DNA from: Hymenobacter armeniacus
Lineage (GTDB): Bacteria; Bacteroidota; Bacteroidia; Cytophagales; Hymenobacteraceae
DNA length: 64,000 nt
Assembly (NCBI RefSeq): GCF_014699055.1
Contig: NZ_JACXAC010000006.1
Location: forward strand, 248,001 to 312,000
Reading direction: 5' to 3'
Shown here one piece after another: positions 1-9,800 of this stretch. Numbering within the stretch: position 1 is the first letter of the stretch; the number at the start of each line of letters is the position of its first letter. The position numbers and the translations under genes are program-made. Below the pieces are notes generated by a model. The model was not told the origin of the DNA, searched no databases, and saw only the letters and a list, made by a program, of their open reading frames with translations.

Positions 1-1
1 A

Positions 2-625
2 TTACGCTTGGTCGAGCACCCAGAGGAGCAGGAAGAGCACGCCCACAATGAAGACGATGAGGCCCAGCACCCGGAACAGCCCGGGCAACAGCGCGATGAG
101 CGCGCCGATAACCATGAGGATGATGCCCAGGCGCAGGTTGCCGCTCACGCCGCCTTTGGCAACCGAAGCCGTGTTGCCTTGCTGGCGGGCCGTTGCTTTC
201 TGCACCAGCTTGTCTACCTTCTTGGTCACTTTATTCAGAGCCAAGCGCTGAATGCCGCTCAGCTTGCGGGCGGGCACGGCCTCGGCCGCTGCCGGGGCAG
301 CCGCGCTGATTTCGGCGGGGCTCACGGCTGGCTCAGTGGTAGCCACCGATTTGGCAGCCGGAGCGGCTTTGGGGGCCTGGGGCGTGGCGGTAGCGGCAAC
401 TGCTTCCGAAGCAACTACGGGCTCCTGCGGGGCAACCACGGCTTCCAAAGCGGCGGGGGCAGCAGCTTCCGGCTTCGTGGGCACCGGGGTGGCCACGCGC
501 GTCACGCCGTGGTAGGAGGCGCCTTTGGGCAGCATGGCGTACTCGGCCCGGTTGCAACTGCCCAAGGTGAGTGCGCCGAAGGCAACAACCGCCAGTTTGG
601 CGAAGGAGGGAAAAATGTTTTTCAT
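2..625 (-). CDS. Ala/Pro-rich lipoprotein with two C-terminal membrane segments
   Basis: 207 residues, function not recognised. The N-terminus (MKNIFPSFAK, hydrophobic stretch, LGSC) is a type II signal peptide with the lipidated cysteine at residue 24. Residues of about 45-125 are a low-complexity Ala/Pro/Val/Glu linker. A short Lys/Arg-rich segment (about 125-150) precedes two closely spaced hydrophobic helices at about 163-205. The stop codon lies at the first bases of the window, so the gene is complete. Lipoproteins of this layout are common in Hymenobacter-like genomes (family knowledge). The linker could span part of the periplasm, with the C-terminal helices in the inner membrane, but that would be odd for a lipoprotein, so the topology is uncertain. 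Confidence 0.75.
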   Translation of the reverse strand: MKNIFPSFAKLAVVAFGALTLGSCNRAEYAMLPKGASYHGVTRVATPVPTKPEAAAPAALEAVVAPQEPVVASEAVAATATPQAPKAAPAAKSVATTEPAVSPAEISAAAPAAAEAVPARKLSGIQRLALNKVTKKVDKLVQKATARQQGNTASVAKGGVSGNLRLGIILMVIGALIALLPGLFRVLGLIVFIVGVLFLLLWVLDQA

Positions 626-842
626 GGCAAAAAGGGTAATAGGGTAAGCGAAATGCTCGTTCTACGGCCAAAAGTAGAAAGCGGCGATTCCCTGACCGCG
701 ATTTCCTTTTTTAATCAATACTCTTCTTTCTTTAAGCCCGAAATGAGGGCGCGCTGGCTGCCCAAGCGGCCCTCCGGCCCGCGCTGAACGCACTGCCCGG
801 AATTGCTGTTGACTGCCCGGGATGTGTTTACTTGCAAATCGT

Positions 843-1646
843 ATGAGGCACCATTTTTCAACCTGGCAGGGCGCCCTGAGCGCCGTGAGTATCGGCGGCA
901 GCGCTGGCTTGCTGCTCTGGGGCTGCACCCAGCTGCCGGCCGAAACCCGGCCGTCGGCCACGGCCGAGCAGCGCCTGCAAGCCGTGGTGCGCACCGACAC
1001 CAGCGGCTACGAAACCGCCCCGCCGCGCGACCCCAACGGCATTGGCACCTATTACCTGGGCCGCCAGATTGCCCACGTGATGGGCCACGAGGGCGCCAGC
1101 TGGCTGGAGCGCACCGGCCGTCGGCAGGAAGAAGGCACCGACTTGCTCCTCAAAGCGCTGCAGCTCAAGCCCACCGACGTGGTGGCCGACATTGGCGCAG
1201 GCACGGGTTTCTTCTCTTTCCAGTTGGCCAAGAAAGTGCCTCAGGGCCGTGTGCTAGCCGTCGACATTCAGCCCGAGATGATTGCGGCGCTGCAGGCCAA
1301 CAAGCGCAAGCTCAAAGCGCCCAACGTGCGGCCCGTGCTCGGCACCACCACCAGCCCCGCCCTGCCCGCCGACAGCGTGGACCTGGTGCTCATCGTGGAC
1401 GCGTACCACGAATTTGACCACCCGCGCGAAATGGGCCGGGCCATTCGCCGGGCGTTGAAACCCGGCACCGGCCGGCTGGCGCTGGTCGAATACCGCGCCG
1501 AAGACCCCAACGTGCCCATCAAGCGCATTCACAAGATGAACGTGGAGCAGGCCCGCAAGGAAATGGCCGCCGTGGGCCTGGAGTTCATCGAAAGCAACGA
1601 GACGCTGCCGCAGCAACATTTGCTGTTGTTTCGGCGCAAGTTGTAG
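843..1646 (+). CDS. SAM-dependent class I methyltransferase, envelope-anchored
   Basis: 267 residues from the ATG at 843; an in-frame ATG 21 bases earlier is less likely because MRHHFSTWQG leads straight into a hydrophobic export-type segment ending in LLLWGC, a possible lipobox. The SAM-binding motif I is VADIGAGTGFFSF near residue 120, followed by an acidic motif (LAVDIQPEM) and the motif IV-like LVLIVDAYHEF. This is the Methyltransf_11/25 fold. The substrate is unknown. A predicted exported methyltransferase is unusual because SAM is cytoplasmic; Bacteroidetes nevertheless carry many such annotated proteins. Followed by a large inverted repeat that separates it from the queA-family gene. 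Confidence 0.8.
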   Translation: MRHHFSTWQGALSAVSIGGSAGLLLWGCTQLPAETRPSATAEQRLQAVVRTDTSGYETAPPRDPNGIGTYYLGRQIAHVMGHEGASWLERTGRRQEEGTDLLLKALQLKPTDVVADIGAGTGFFSFQLAKKVPQGRVLAVDIQPEMIAALQANKRKLKAPNVRPVLGTTTSPALPADSVDLVLIVDAYHEFDHPREMGRAIRRALKPGTGRLALVEYRAEDPNVPIKRIHKMNVEQARKEMAAVGLEFIESNETLPQQHLLLFRRKL

Positions 1647-1653
1647 AGGAGTT

Positions 1654-1728
1654 AAAAGGGGAGCGTTAAAAGTTGAAATCCCGGCCCTTCATACCTGCCG
1701 GGATTTTTAACTTTTAACGCTCCCCTTT
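1654..1728. repeat. Inverted repeat with ~31-bp arms, probable terminator
   Basis: Arms at 1654-1685 and 1697-1728 are near-perfect reverse complements, with one bulge, around an 11-base loop. It sits 8 bases after the methyltransferase stop and 35 bases before the queA-family start. The arms are longer than an ordinary Rho-independent hairpin and the T-tract after the right arm is poor, so it may be a palindromic dispersed element that also stops transcription. Confidence 0.7.
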
Positions 1729-1762
1729 CAACTGCCTCCGGGTTTCCGACCTTTGCGGGCCT

Positions 1763-3004
1763 ATGACTGCTCCCGACCCGCGCCAGCTTGCCATTCACGA
1801 CTTCACCTATGCCCTGCCGGCCGAGCGCATTGCGCCCGAGCCCCTCCCCGACCGCGCCGCCAGCCGCCTGCTGGTGAGCCGCCACGGGCAGCTCACCGAC
1901 AAGCATTTTCGCGACCTGCCCAACGAGCTGCCGGCCGACACCCTGCTCATTTTTAACGATACCCGCGTGGTGCGGGCGCGGCTGCTGGCCCGACGGCCCA
2001 CGGGCGGGCAGGTAGAATTGTTTTGCCTGGAGCCGGTGGCGCCCCACCGCAGCCTGGAGCTGGCCCTGCAGCAACCCGGCGCGTGCACCTGGCGCTGCCT
2101 GGTGGGCAACGGCCGCCGCTGGAAAGAAGGCCCGGTGGAACTGACCTTCTCGGCCTCGGATGGACAAGAGGCCCGCCTCACGGCCGTGCGCCGGGAGCAG
2201 GAAGCCGGCACCGCCCTCATCGATTTCAACTGGACGCCAGCCGAGCTGCCCTTTGCCGAAGTGCTGCGCGCGGCCGGCCACCTGCCGCTGCCGCCCTACA
2301 TCGACCGGCCCGACACGGCCACCGACGCTGTGCGCTACCAAACCGTGTATGCCGCCGCCGAGGGCGCCGTGGCCGCTCCCACGGCCGGCCTGCACTTCAC
2401 CCCCGAGCTGCTGGCTGAGCTGGCCGAGCGGGGTTTCGAAACCGGTCACGTGACGCTGCACGTGGGGGCTGGCACCTTTCAGCCCGTGAAGGCCGACCGC
2501 ATGGCCGGCCACCCCATGCACACCGAGCCCATATTGGTGACGGCGGCGCTGCTGCGGCAGCTGCTGGCGCACCGGCCACGGCCCGTGGTGGCAGTAGGCA
2601 CCACCAGCTTGCGCACGCTGGAGACGTTGTACTGGCTGGGTGCGGGGCTCTTGGCCACGCCCGCGGCTACCGGCAATGAACTGCTGGTGACGCAATGGCA
2701 GCCCTACGAGATGGCCGAGGCGGCCGCCAACATCAGCCCCGAGCAAGCCCTGACGGCTTTGCTGCGCCACTTGGAAGCAGCGGGCACCGAGACCCTGGAG
2801 GCCCGCACGCAGCTGCTCATTGCGCCGGGCTACCGGTTTCGGGTGATTGACGGGTTGATTACGAATTTCCACCAACCCGAAAGCACGCTGCTGCTGCTGG
2901 TGGCGGCGCTGCTGGGGCCCGACTGGCGCGCGGTGTACGAGCACGCGCTGGCCAACGGGTACCGTTTTCTGAGCTATGGCGACAGCTCCCTGCTGTTGCC
3001 GTAA
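1763..3004 (+). CDS. queA: S-adenosylmethionine:tRNA ribosyltransferase-isomerase (QueA family)
   Basis: 413 residues. QueA transfers and isomerises the ribosyl moiety of SAM onto preQ1 in tRNA to make epoxyqueuosine, in the cytoplasm. Family motifs visible in order: YALPAERIAPEPLPDRAASR at the N-terminus, LIFNDTRVVRARL near residue 62, APTAGLHFTPELL near 205, HVTLHVGAGTFQPV near 230, VGTTSLRTLET near 278, TNFHQPESTLLLL near 370 and RFLSYGDSSLLLP at the C-terminus. It is about 55 residues longer than E. coli QueA (356), the excess lying in the middle. Some Bacteroidetes carry both a standard QueA and a longer paralogue; this may be the paralogue, so the exact substrate is less certain than the family. 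No other queuosine gene is adjacent. A sequence close to the -7 consensus (GACCTTTG) lies at 1748-1755. Confidence 0.88.
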   Translation: MTAPDPRQLAIHDFTYALPAERIAPEPLPDRAASRLLVSRHGQLTDKHFRDLPNELPADTLLIFNDTRVVRARLLARRPTGGQVELFCLEPVAPHRSLELALQQPGACTWRCLVGNGRRWKEGPVELTFSASDGQEARLTAVRREQEAGTALIDFNWTPAELPFAEVLRAAGHLPLPPYIDRPDTATDAVRYQTVYAAAEGAVAAPTAGLHFTPELLAELAERGFETGHVTLHVGAGTFQPVKADRMAGHPMHTEPILVTAALLRQLLAHRPRPVVAVGTTSLRTLETLYWLGAGLLATPAATGNELLVTQWQPYEMAEAAANISPEQALTALLRHLEAAGTETLEARTQLLIAPGYRFRVIDGLITNFHQPESTLLLLVAALLGPDWRAVYEHALANGYRFLSYGDSSLLLP

Positions 3005-3119
3005 GCGCTTAGGAGCGGCCGAAACCAGATTTTTATTTGCGGCCCGGTCCTTGCCAGAACCTTTGAAAACACGGACCGTAAAAGGCCGGACTTACCCTTA
3101 TTTTCCCTTCTGACCAACC

Positions 3120-3440
3120 ATGAAAAAAGTAACCTTGTTGCTCGCCCTTTGCGCTTTTGCTACCGCCAGCTACGCGCAAGATGTAACGCCCGCCGCCCCC
3201 AAAACGGAGGTGAAGACGCGCGATAACGGCACACAGAAAGTGGTGACCAAAACCGGCAAAACGAACGTGGGCGCCGCCCTCGATAACACCAAAGACGCCG
3301 CTGGCAACGTAGCGCATAAAACCGGCCACGCCATCAAGTCGGGCGCCAAGAAAACCGGCCACGCCGTGAAGCGCGGCGCCAACAAAGTGAGTGGCAAAGC
3401 TAAAGAAGGCTCGGCTAAATTGGAAGACAAAACCGAGTAG
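3120..3440 (+). CDS. Small exported Lys-rich protein with KTGHAxKxG repeats
   Basis: 106 residues. Signal peptide MKKVTLLLALCAFATASYAQ with cleavage after AQ at about residue 20. The mature part is basic and built from imperfect 11-residue repeats: KTGHAIKSGAK, KTGHAVKRGAN and KVSGKAKEGSA, with similar segments before them. The period suggests amphipathic helices like those of LEA or apolipoprotein-like stress proteins. This is inference from composition only. Single gene with its own downstream terminator. Function unknown. Confidence 0.8.
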   Translation: MKKVTLLLALCAFATASYAQDVTPAAPKTEVKTRDNGTQKVVTKTGKTNVGAALDNTKDAAGNVAHKTGHAIKSGAKKTGHAVKRGANKVSGKAKEGSAKLEDKTE

Positions 3441-3478
3441 CATCGGAGCCTCCCCTGTTCCCTTTCCGTATTTCCGTG

Positions 3479-3511
3479 AAAACCCTGGCCTTTGCTGGCC
3501 AGGGTTTTTTT
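3479..3511 (+). terminator. Rho-independent terminator after the small Lys-rich gene
   Basis: A 10-bp perfect stem (3481-3490 with 3497-3506, arm AACCCTGGCC), 6-base loop, then a run of T to 3511. It is 38 bases downstream of the stop at 3440. Confidence 0.9.
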
Positions 3512-3527
3512 GTGCGTTCGCCGCTGC

Positions 3528-3761
3528 TTACGCGGCAGGCTTTTCGCGTATTTCGTGCAGCACTCGCTCCACCACGCCCTGGCCAAACAGGCTGACACCG
3601 GCGTTGAACACTACCAGGGCGGCCGTGCCCGCGGCCACCCACTGCCCGGTGGGCACGCGCTTTTCTTTGAGTTGGCCGGCCCACTGCACCAGGCAGGCGC
3701 CGGCGCCGATGGTAAGGAGGCCCAGGGGCGAAAACAGCAACCATTTCGTTTTGTGAGTCAT
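3528..3761 (-). CDS. Small two-helix membrane protein
   Basis: 77 residues, not recognised. Two hydrophobic segments are seen at about 8-27 (WLLFSPLGLLTIGAGACLV) and 42-60 (VAAGTAALVVFNAGVSLFG), joined by a short polar loop and ending in a charged tail. The ATG start gives a normal N-terminus (MTHKTKW). It converges on the preceding gene and diverges from the next one. Function unknown. Confidence 0.65.
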   Translation of the reverse strand: MTHKTKWLLFSPLGLLTIGAGACLVQWAGQLKEKRVPTGQWVAAGTAALVVFNAGVSLFGQGVVERVLHEIREKPAA

Positions 3762-3902
3762 TGCAAAAGCAGTATCGTGGCAGGGATGTAATGAACGCCG
3801 CGACGCGCCGATTCAGCCGTTGGCTTGGCGCTGCCGCGTACCTTTCGGCTTTTAGCCTACGCACCAAAACCGGCCGCGTTGCGGTCATTCCGCCATTTGC
3901 TT

Positions 3903-4382
3903 ATGTCGCCCTACGAACAGCTCCTCCACTTGGCCTTCACCGCGCCCAACGACGTGAAGTACTACCTCACCCCAACCGCGCTGCAGGCCCACGACCAATT
4001 GCGCGCCGCGCCCAGCGCCCAGCGCCCTTTCCGCTTCGAGCAGGTGCGCCTGGGCTTGGCCATGGCCCTGCTGAAGCTGGTGAGCGAGCTGGGCGACCAC
4101 GACGCCAGCCGCCAAGTGCTTGACGTGTTGCACCGCGCCCTCTCCGAAGCCCGCTCGCCCGAGGACATTGACCGCATTGTGGGCCGCGAAGCCAAACTGT
4201 TCGACCGCCTTTACGACAACTTGTACGTGAACGAGGAGGGCGAAGAGCTGCTCAACCTTTTCGGCCGCACCCTCGATGCCGATGCGCCCGAGTTGCTGGA
4301 GGAAGTGGCCCGCGAGGGCGTGGAACTGGCCCGCACCCTCGATTTCGCTACCGACGAGGACGACGATACCGACGAAGACTAG
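3903..4382 (+). CDS. Conserved hypothetical acidic cytoplasmic protein
   Basis: 159 residues from the ATG at 3903 (MSPYEQLLHL). A longer in-frame reading from 3825 lacks a good start context, and that stretch holds a -7-like sequence (TACCTTTC at about 3839). The protein is helical, without signal peptide or membrane segment, and ends in a strongly acidic tail (DEDDDTDED). I recognise no domain with known function. The 83 bases to the next gene contain no visible terminator, so the two may be co-transcribed. Confidence 0.75.
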   Translation: MSPYEQLLHLAFTAPNDVKYYLTPTALQAHDQLRAAPSAQRPFRFEQVRLGLAMALLKLVSELGDHDASRQVLDVLHRALSEARSPEDIDRIVGREAKLFDRLYDNLYVNEEGEELLNLFGRTLDADAPELLEEVAREGVELARTLDFATDEDDDTDED

Positions 4383-4465
4383 CCCCAGCCGTCGCCTGAT
4401 TTTCTGCCTTCCGGCTCACACTCTTTGCGTTTACTCTCACCTTCTCACTCAGTTCCAACCGCCCC

Positions 4466-5377
4466 ATGGCACTCACCATTTTTGGCTTCATCCTCCTTGT
4501 GCTGGGGCTGAATGCCGCGCGCTTTTCCGAACGCATGGAGCGGCTGCGGGGAGGTCTTGTATTCCTAGGCATTGCCTTTTTGCTGCTGGGCATCTCGCTG
4601 AGCACGGTGGTGCAAGTGGGCGTGGGCCAAGTGGGCGTGCAAACGCTGTTTGGGCAGGTGCAGAAGCGCGTGCTGCAGCCCGGTTTGAACGTGGTGAACC
4701 CGCTGGTGGACGTAACCCGCTTCGATACCCGTACCCAGAACTATACCATGTCGGCGCAACACAATGAGGGCCAGCAAGCCGGCGACGACGCCATCCGGGT
4801 GCTGTCGGCCGACGGGCTCGAAGTTGTCATTGACCTCACCGTGCTCTACCACGTGGTGCCATCCGAAGCGCCGCGCATCCTCTCGACCATTGGCGAGGAT
4901 TACCAGGAGAAAATTGTGCGGGCCATTTCGCGCACCCGCATTCGCGACAATGCCGTGTATTACGACGCCGTGTCGCTGTACTCAACGCGCCGCGAGGAGT
5001 TTCAAACCCGCATTCTGGCGGCCATCGAGAAGGATTTTCGTAGCAGCGGCCTCAAGCTCGACCAGTTGCTCATCCGCAACATTCAGCTGCCGCCCTCGGT
5101 GAAGGCCAGCATCGAAAGCAAGATTTCGGCCGAGCAGGACGCCCAGAAAATGCAGTTTGTGCTGCAAAAGGAAAAGCAGGAGGCCGAGCGTAAGCGCGTG
5201 GAGGCCCAGGGCATTGCCGACTACCAGCGCATCGTGAACACCGAGCTGAGCGACAAGCTACTGCAGTACGAAACCATCAAAGCCAACCAAGCCATTGCCA
5301 CCTCGCCCAACGCCAAGGTCATCATCATGGGCGGGGGCCGCGGCAACGGGCCCCAACTGCTGCTGGGCGACAAGTAG
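4466..5377 (+). CDS. Prohibitin-family SPFH membrane protein
   Basis: 303 residues. SPFH/prohibitin proteins form large ring assemblies on membranes and modulate membrane proteases such as FtsH (family knowledge). Two N-terminal hydrophobic segments occur at about 2-17 and 29-52. The SPFH domain begins at about VGQVGVQTLFGQV and includes LVDVTRFDTRTQNY, the typical prohibitin strand. A charged coiled-coil-rich region follows (about 205-255, EQDAQKMQFVLQKEKQEAER), and the C-terminus carries the usual NAKVIIMGGG segment. Length matches the family. Ends just before a bidirectional terminator shared with the convergent susD gene. Confidence 0.9.
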   Translation: MALTIFGFILLVLGLNAARFSERMERLRGGLVFLGIAFLLLGISLSTVVQVGVGQVGVQTLFGQVQKRVLQPGLNVVNPLVDVTRFDTRTQNYTMSAQHNEGQQAGDDAIRVLSADGLEVVIDLTVLYHVVPSEAPRILSTIGEDYQEKIVRAISRTRIRDNAVYYDAVSLYSTRREEFQTRILAAIEKDFRSSGLKLDQLLIRNIQLPPSVKASIESKISAEQDAQKMQFVLQKEKQEAERKRVEAQGIADYQRIVNTELSDKLLQYETIKANQAIATSPNAKVIIMGGGRGNGPQLLLGDK

Positions 5378-5400
5378 CCGGAGCGTGATTAGTCTAAAAC

Positions 5401-5434
5401 AAAAAGGCCCGCAACAAGCGTTGCGGACCTTTTT
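5401..5434. terminator. Bidirectional Rho-independent terminator
   Basis: A-run and T-run flank a stem of 5406-5415 with 5420-5429 (arm GGCCCGCAAC, one mismatch) around loop AAGC. It lies between two convergent genes, the SPFH gene (plus) and the susD gene (minus), and can serve both. Confidence 0.9.
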
Positions 5435-5458
5435 CGATGTACGCTGAAGCTTCTCCGA

Positions 5459-6829
5459 CTAGTAGCCGGGGTTCTGTGTCAGGTTGGGGTTAGCGTTGAT
5501 TTCGCGCAGCGGAATGGGAAAGACGAGGCGCGACGAATTCCACGGAATGGCCGCGCCGGTGGCCGGGTCAACCGTCGATTCGCGGTTGCGCTTCAGGTCG
5601 CCGAGGCGGAAGCCCTCAAAGGCCAGTTCAATGCGCCGCTCCTTCAGGATGCTGTTGATGGTGAGCGTAACCAGCGGGGCCAGCTTGGCGCGGGCCCGAA
5701 TGCGGTTGATGTCGGCCAATGGCGTGGCGCCTACGGTCGTGCCGGCGCGGAAGTTAGCCTCGGCCCGAGTGAGGTACATCTCGTCGAGCCGGATGAGCTT
5801 GATGTTGCCATACAACGCGTCGTACTTGGTGGTATAGGTGGGCGCACCCGCCGTGATGGAATACACGCTCAGGCGGTCATCGCCGGGCTCAAATAAGCTG
5901 AGAAACTGGCTTTGGATTTCGACATCGGCGCGCTGCTGCTCCGAATAAAACTGCCCTACGGGGTCGGCAATGGACGTTTGAGCGTTCACCTGAATAGCGA
6001 AAATGTCTTCCGGCGTATTCGGCGAGAGGTTGCTGCCGTTGCCGAAGTTATCGGCGTAGTTGGCGTTAAGGCTGAAGCTGTTCGAGGCAATGACGCGGGT
6101 GGCGGCATTGGCCGCGCCGGCGTAGTTGTTCTGCTGCAAGTACACCCGTGACAGAACGGCGGCGGCGGCGTACTTATTGGCAAAGATGCCGTTGCTGGCC
6201 GGCAGCTGGTTTTCGGCAGCAGTCAGGTCGGCAATTACTTGGGCGTACACTTCCGCCACGGTGTTGCGGCTCACGGAGTTGGCCGGGCTGATGGTGGTGG
6301 TGGGCGTCAGCACCAGCGGCACGCCGGGGTTACTTTGGGGCGTGCCGTCGTTCCAGTCCCGGGCGTACAGGCGCACCAGGTCAAAGTACACCAAACCGCG
6401 AATGAAGCGGGCCTCGCCTTCTATGCGGGTTCGCTTGGCAGGCGTATCGAGCTTGCCCAGGTTGGCTAGCACGTTGTTGACACGGTTGACGGTGCTGTAG
6501 GCCCGCAGCCAGATATTGGCTACCGTGGAATTGTCCTTCAGGATGGTTTTGCGCTGCAGCTGCTGCGGCTGCTGGTAGGTGCCCACAAAATCCACGTCGC
6601 CGTTGTCGGCCAGCAGGTCCGACAGAAATTGGATGTAGCCGACGTAGGCGTTGTCGCTTTGCAGGCCGGTGTAGCTGCCCACCAGGGCGGCTTCCACGTC
6701 GCTGGACGTGTTCAGGGCATTGGCCGCGTCCACGGTGTCGACGGGCTCCACGTCGAGCTTTTTATTGCAGCTGCCGAGGCCGCCCACGAGCAAGGAGGCA
6801 GTAGCCAGACCGATAATTAACTTTTTCAT
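5459..6829 (-). CDS. SusD/RagB-family nutrient-binding lipoprotein (pair 1)
   Basis: 456 residues. Surface lipoprotein that caps a SusC-type TonB-dependent transporter and binds its substrate. Signal peptide with lipobox LGSC, lipidated Cys21. The helical TPR-like core and the typical C-terminal signature RRIELAFEGFRLGDLKR followed by NPNLTQNPGY place it in the classical SusD/RagB family. The partner susC lies directly upstream, 44 bases away, on the same strand. No enzyme or regulator is adjacent, so the substrate cannot be inferred. Confidence 0.95.
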   Translation of the reverse strand: MKKLIIGLATASLLVGGLGSCNKKLDVEPVDTVDAANALNTSSDVEAALVGSYTGLQSDNAYVGYIQFLSDLLADNGDVDFVGTYQQPQQLQRKTILKDNSTVANIWLRAYSTVNRVNNVLANLGKLDTPAKRTRIEGEARFIRGLVYFDLVRLYARDWNDGTPQSNPGVPLVLTPTTTISPANSVSRNTVAEVYAQVIADLTAAENQLPASNGIFANKYAAAAVLSRVYLQQNNYAGAANAATRVIASNSFSLNANYADNFGNGSNLSPNTPEDIFAIQVNAQTSIADPVGQFYSEQQRADVEIQSQFLSLFEPGDDRLSVYSITAGAPTYTTKYDALYGNIKLIRLDEMYLTRAEANFRAGTTVGATPLADINRIRARAKLAPLVTLTINSILKERRIELAFEGFRLGDLKRNRESTVDPATGAAIPWNSSRLVFPIPLREINANPNLTQNPGY

Positions 6830-6873
6830 TTTTATACGATAAGTACTGAGAGAGAAATGAGAAACCGATGCGC

Positions 6874-9800
6874 TTAAAAGCCGATGTTCACGCCAAACGT
6901 GTAGGTGCGCGGCTGCGGAGCGGTGTAAAAGTCAATTCCCTGGTTGATGTTGTTCTGGCTCTGGTTGGCGGTGCCGGTGAGGTAATCGGTGCTCACTTCG
7001 GGGTCCCAGCCTTTGTATTTGGTGAAAGTGAGTAGGTTGAGGCCTTGCACAAAAATGCGGGCCGACTGCAGGTAGGCACGCTTGGTGAGGGAGCTGGGCA
7101 GGTTGTAGCCCAGCAGCACGGTGCGCAGGCGGCCGTAGTCGCCGTTGCGCACAAAGCGCGACGACAAGCCCGTGCCGTTGCCGCTCAGGTACACGGCGCG
7201 CGGCACGTCGGTGATGTCGCCGGGCTTCTGCCAGCGGTTCAGCTGGTCGCGGGTCTGGTTGTCGGGACCGTTGTTGAACGCGGTGGAGTAGTACTGCGCA
7301 CCACTGTCGAAAATCTGGTTGCCGAACACGCCCGAAATGGTGAACGACAGGTCGATGCCTTTATAGCCCAACGTGTTGGTGATGCCGCCCGTCCACTTGG
7401 GGTTGGGGTTGCCCACCACCACCGGCGTGGCCAGGTTGATGTCGGCCGTGGTGGAGCGGTCCACGCTGCCGTCAGGCTTGGGGGCGTTCACGTAGTAGAG
7501 AGCATCGCCGTTGGCGGGGTCTACGCCCGCGTACTCGGGGCCCACAAACACGCCCAGCGGCTGGCCTTCCTGCGCACGGCTAAGGTTGCTGCCCAAAATA
7601 TCCGGCCCGTTTAGGTTCAGAATCTTGTTGCGGTTGAGGGCGGCGTTGAAGCTGGTGGTCCAGGTGAAGTCGCCGGTCAGGTTGCGCGTGGTGAGCACAA
7701 ATTCGAGGCCGCGGTTTTCGAGGCTGCCCACGTTGGCAAACTGCGTAGAGAAGCCCGACGTGCCCGGCACCGGCTGCGACAGGGCCAGGCCTGTGGTGCG
7801 CTTCCGGTACACGTCGATTTCGCCGCTGATGCGACCATCGAACAAGCCGTATTCCAAACCAGCATCAATTTGGGTGGTCGATTCCCACTTCAAGTCGGGG
7901 CTGGCAAGCTGTGAGGGGCGCTGGCCCGGAATGCCCACGTAGCCGGCATCGCCCGAGAATAAGGCGCGTGAAATGAAGTTGCCGAAGCCTTGATTGCCCG
8001 TTTTGCCGAGGCTGGCCCGCACTTTCAACAGGCTCAGCAGAGCGTTATCCTTTAGAAAACTTTCTTCCGAAATCACCCAGCCCACCGAACCGGCCGGAAA
8101 CAACCCGTAGCGGTTGTTGGCTCCGAAGCGCGACGAGCCGTCGAGGCGGGCGCTGGCGCCAACCAAGTACTTGTTAGCAAAGGCATAGGAGCCCCGGGCA
8201 AAGTAGGAAACTAGTACGTTGCCGGTGCTTGACGAAGTACCGGCCGTGATTTGAGAGGAATTAACCAGCGTCTTAAAGGCATCTGACGCAAACTGGGTGC
8301 CCGTTACGTTGCTGCTGGTCAGGCGGCCCTCCTCGTAGCTAGTGCCCAGTGTGAAGTCGAGGGCGTGCACCTCATTCAGTGTTTTGCGGTAGCCAAAATA
8401 GTTGTTCACGATGACGCGGCCGTTGGTTTGGGCTGCGCTGTAGCCGAAGCCATTGGTGGGCGAGCTGTTGCGCGCGGTGATGCGCCCTAGGTACTGGTTT
8501 TCGGTCTGGTTGATGAGGTCGGCACCCACTTCCGACCGGAAGAAGAACTCCGGCGTGAACTTGAACTGCGCGTACACGTTGCCCAGCACCCGGTACGAAA
8601 TGGTGGTGTAATTGCCGCCAATCACGTTCAGGAGCGGGTTGTAGTAAAAAGGAAACGTGGTGTTGGGCAAGCCGGTAGCGGGGTCGAGCGAGCCGCTGAC
8701 GAGGCCCGTGCGCGGGTCGATGAGCGGGGTGATGGGCGCCAGCGCCACAATCTGCATCGGCGTGCTGAAGGCATTGTCGTTGGGCAGGCGCTCGTTGCGC
8801 GAGCGCGACACGGCCGTGTTAATGCCGAACGACAGGCGGTCAGTAGCCTGCTGGTCGAGGTTGAAGCGCACGCTCATGCGCTGGTAGGCGTTGCCCACCA
8901 GTATGCCCTTCTGGTCGGTGTACTGGCCCGAGATGAAAAACTTGGTTTTTTCGGAGCCGCCGGCCACGTTCAGGTCGTATTGCGAAAACGGCGCCCGCTG
9001 AAAGGCCTCATTCTGCCAGTTAGTGTCATAGGTAAGCGGGTCGGAGGCGCCGGCCGCGTAGGTACGCAGGCGGGTGGCATTGGCCGTGGCCGAGCGGCCC
9101 GAGTTCACCAGCGCCTCCGTGAGCAGGGTTACGTATTCTTGGCTGTTCAGAAACTCGCGCTTGTTGGTCGGCTCGCTGCGGCCCGTCTGGTAGCCCAGCG
9201 TGAAGCGCGTGGCGCCAGCTTTGCCGCGCTTAGTGGTCACGAGCACCACGCCGTTGGTAGCGCGCGAACCGTAGATGGCCGACGCCGACGCATCCTTCAG
9301 CACGCTGATGCTTTCGATGTCGTTGGGGTTGATGTCGGCAATGGGGTTGGTGGCCGCCGTCGTCGACGACAGGTTGTCGGCCAGCACCGGTATGCCGTCG
9401 ACTACATACAGCGGCTGCGTGTCGCCGCTGATGGACGACACCCCACGCACCCGGACCCGGATGCCCTGGCCCAACTTGCCGCTGCTGCTTTCGATGAACA
9501 CGCCCGCGGCCTTTCCCTGAATGGATTGCTCGAAGGACTGCACCGGCTGGTTGCCTACATCGCGGCTCGACAGTTGCACCACCGAACCCGTCAGGTCGGC
9601 TTTGCTCTGGCTACCGTAGCCCACCACCACGGCTTCGTTTAGTTCGGTGGCCGCCACGGCCAACGTGACGTTCACGGTGGTTTGGGCGCCCACGGCCACG
9701 GTCTGGCTGGTGTAGCCCACCGAACTGATGACCAGCGTGGCATTGGGCTGCACATTCAGGCTGAAGGCCCCGTCGGCATTGGTGCTTACCCCGTTGGTGG

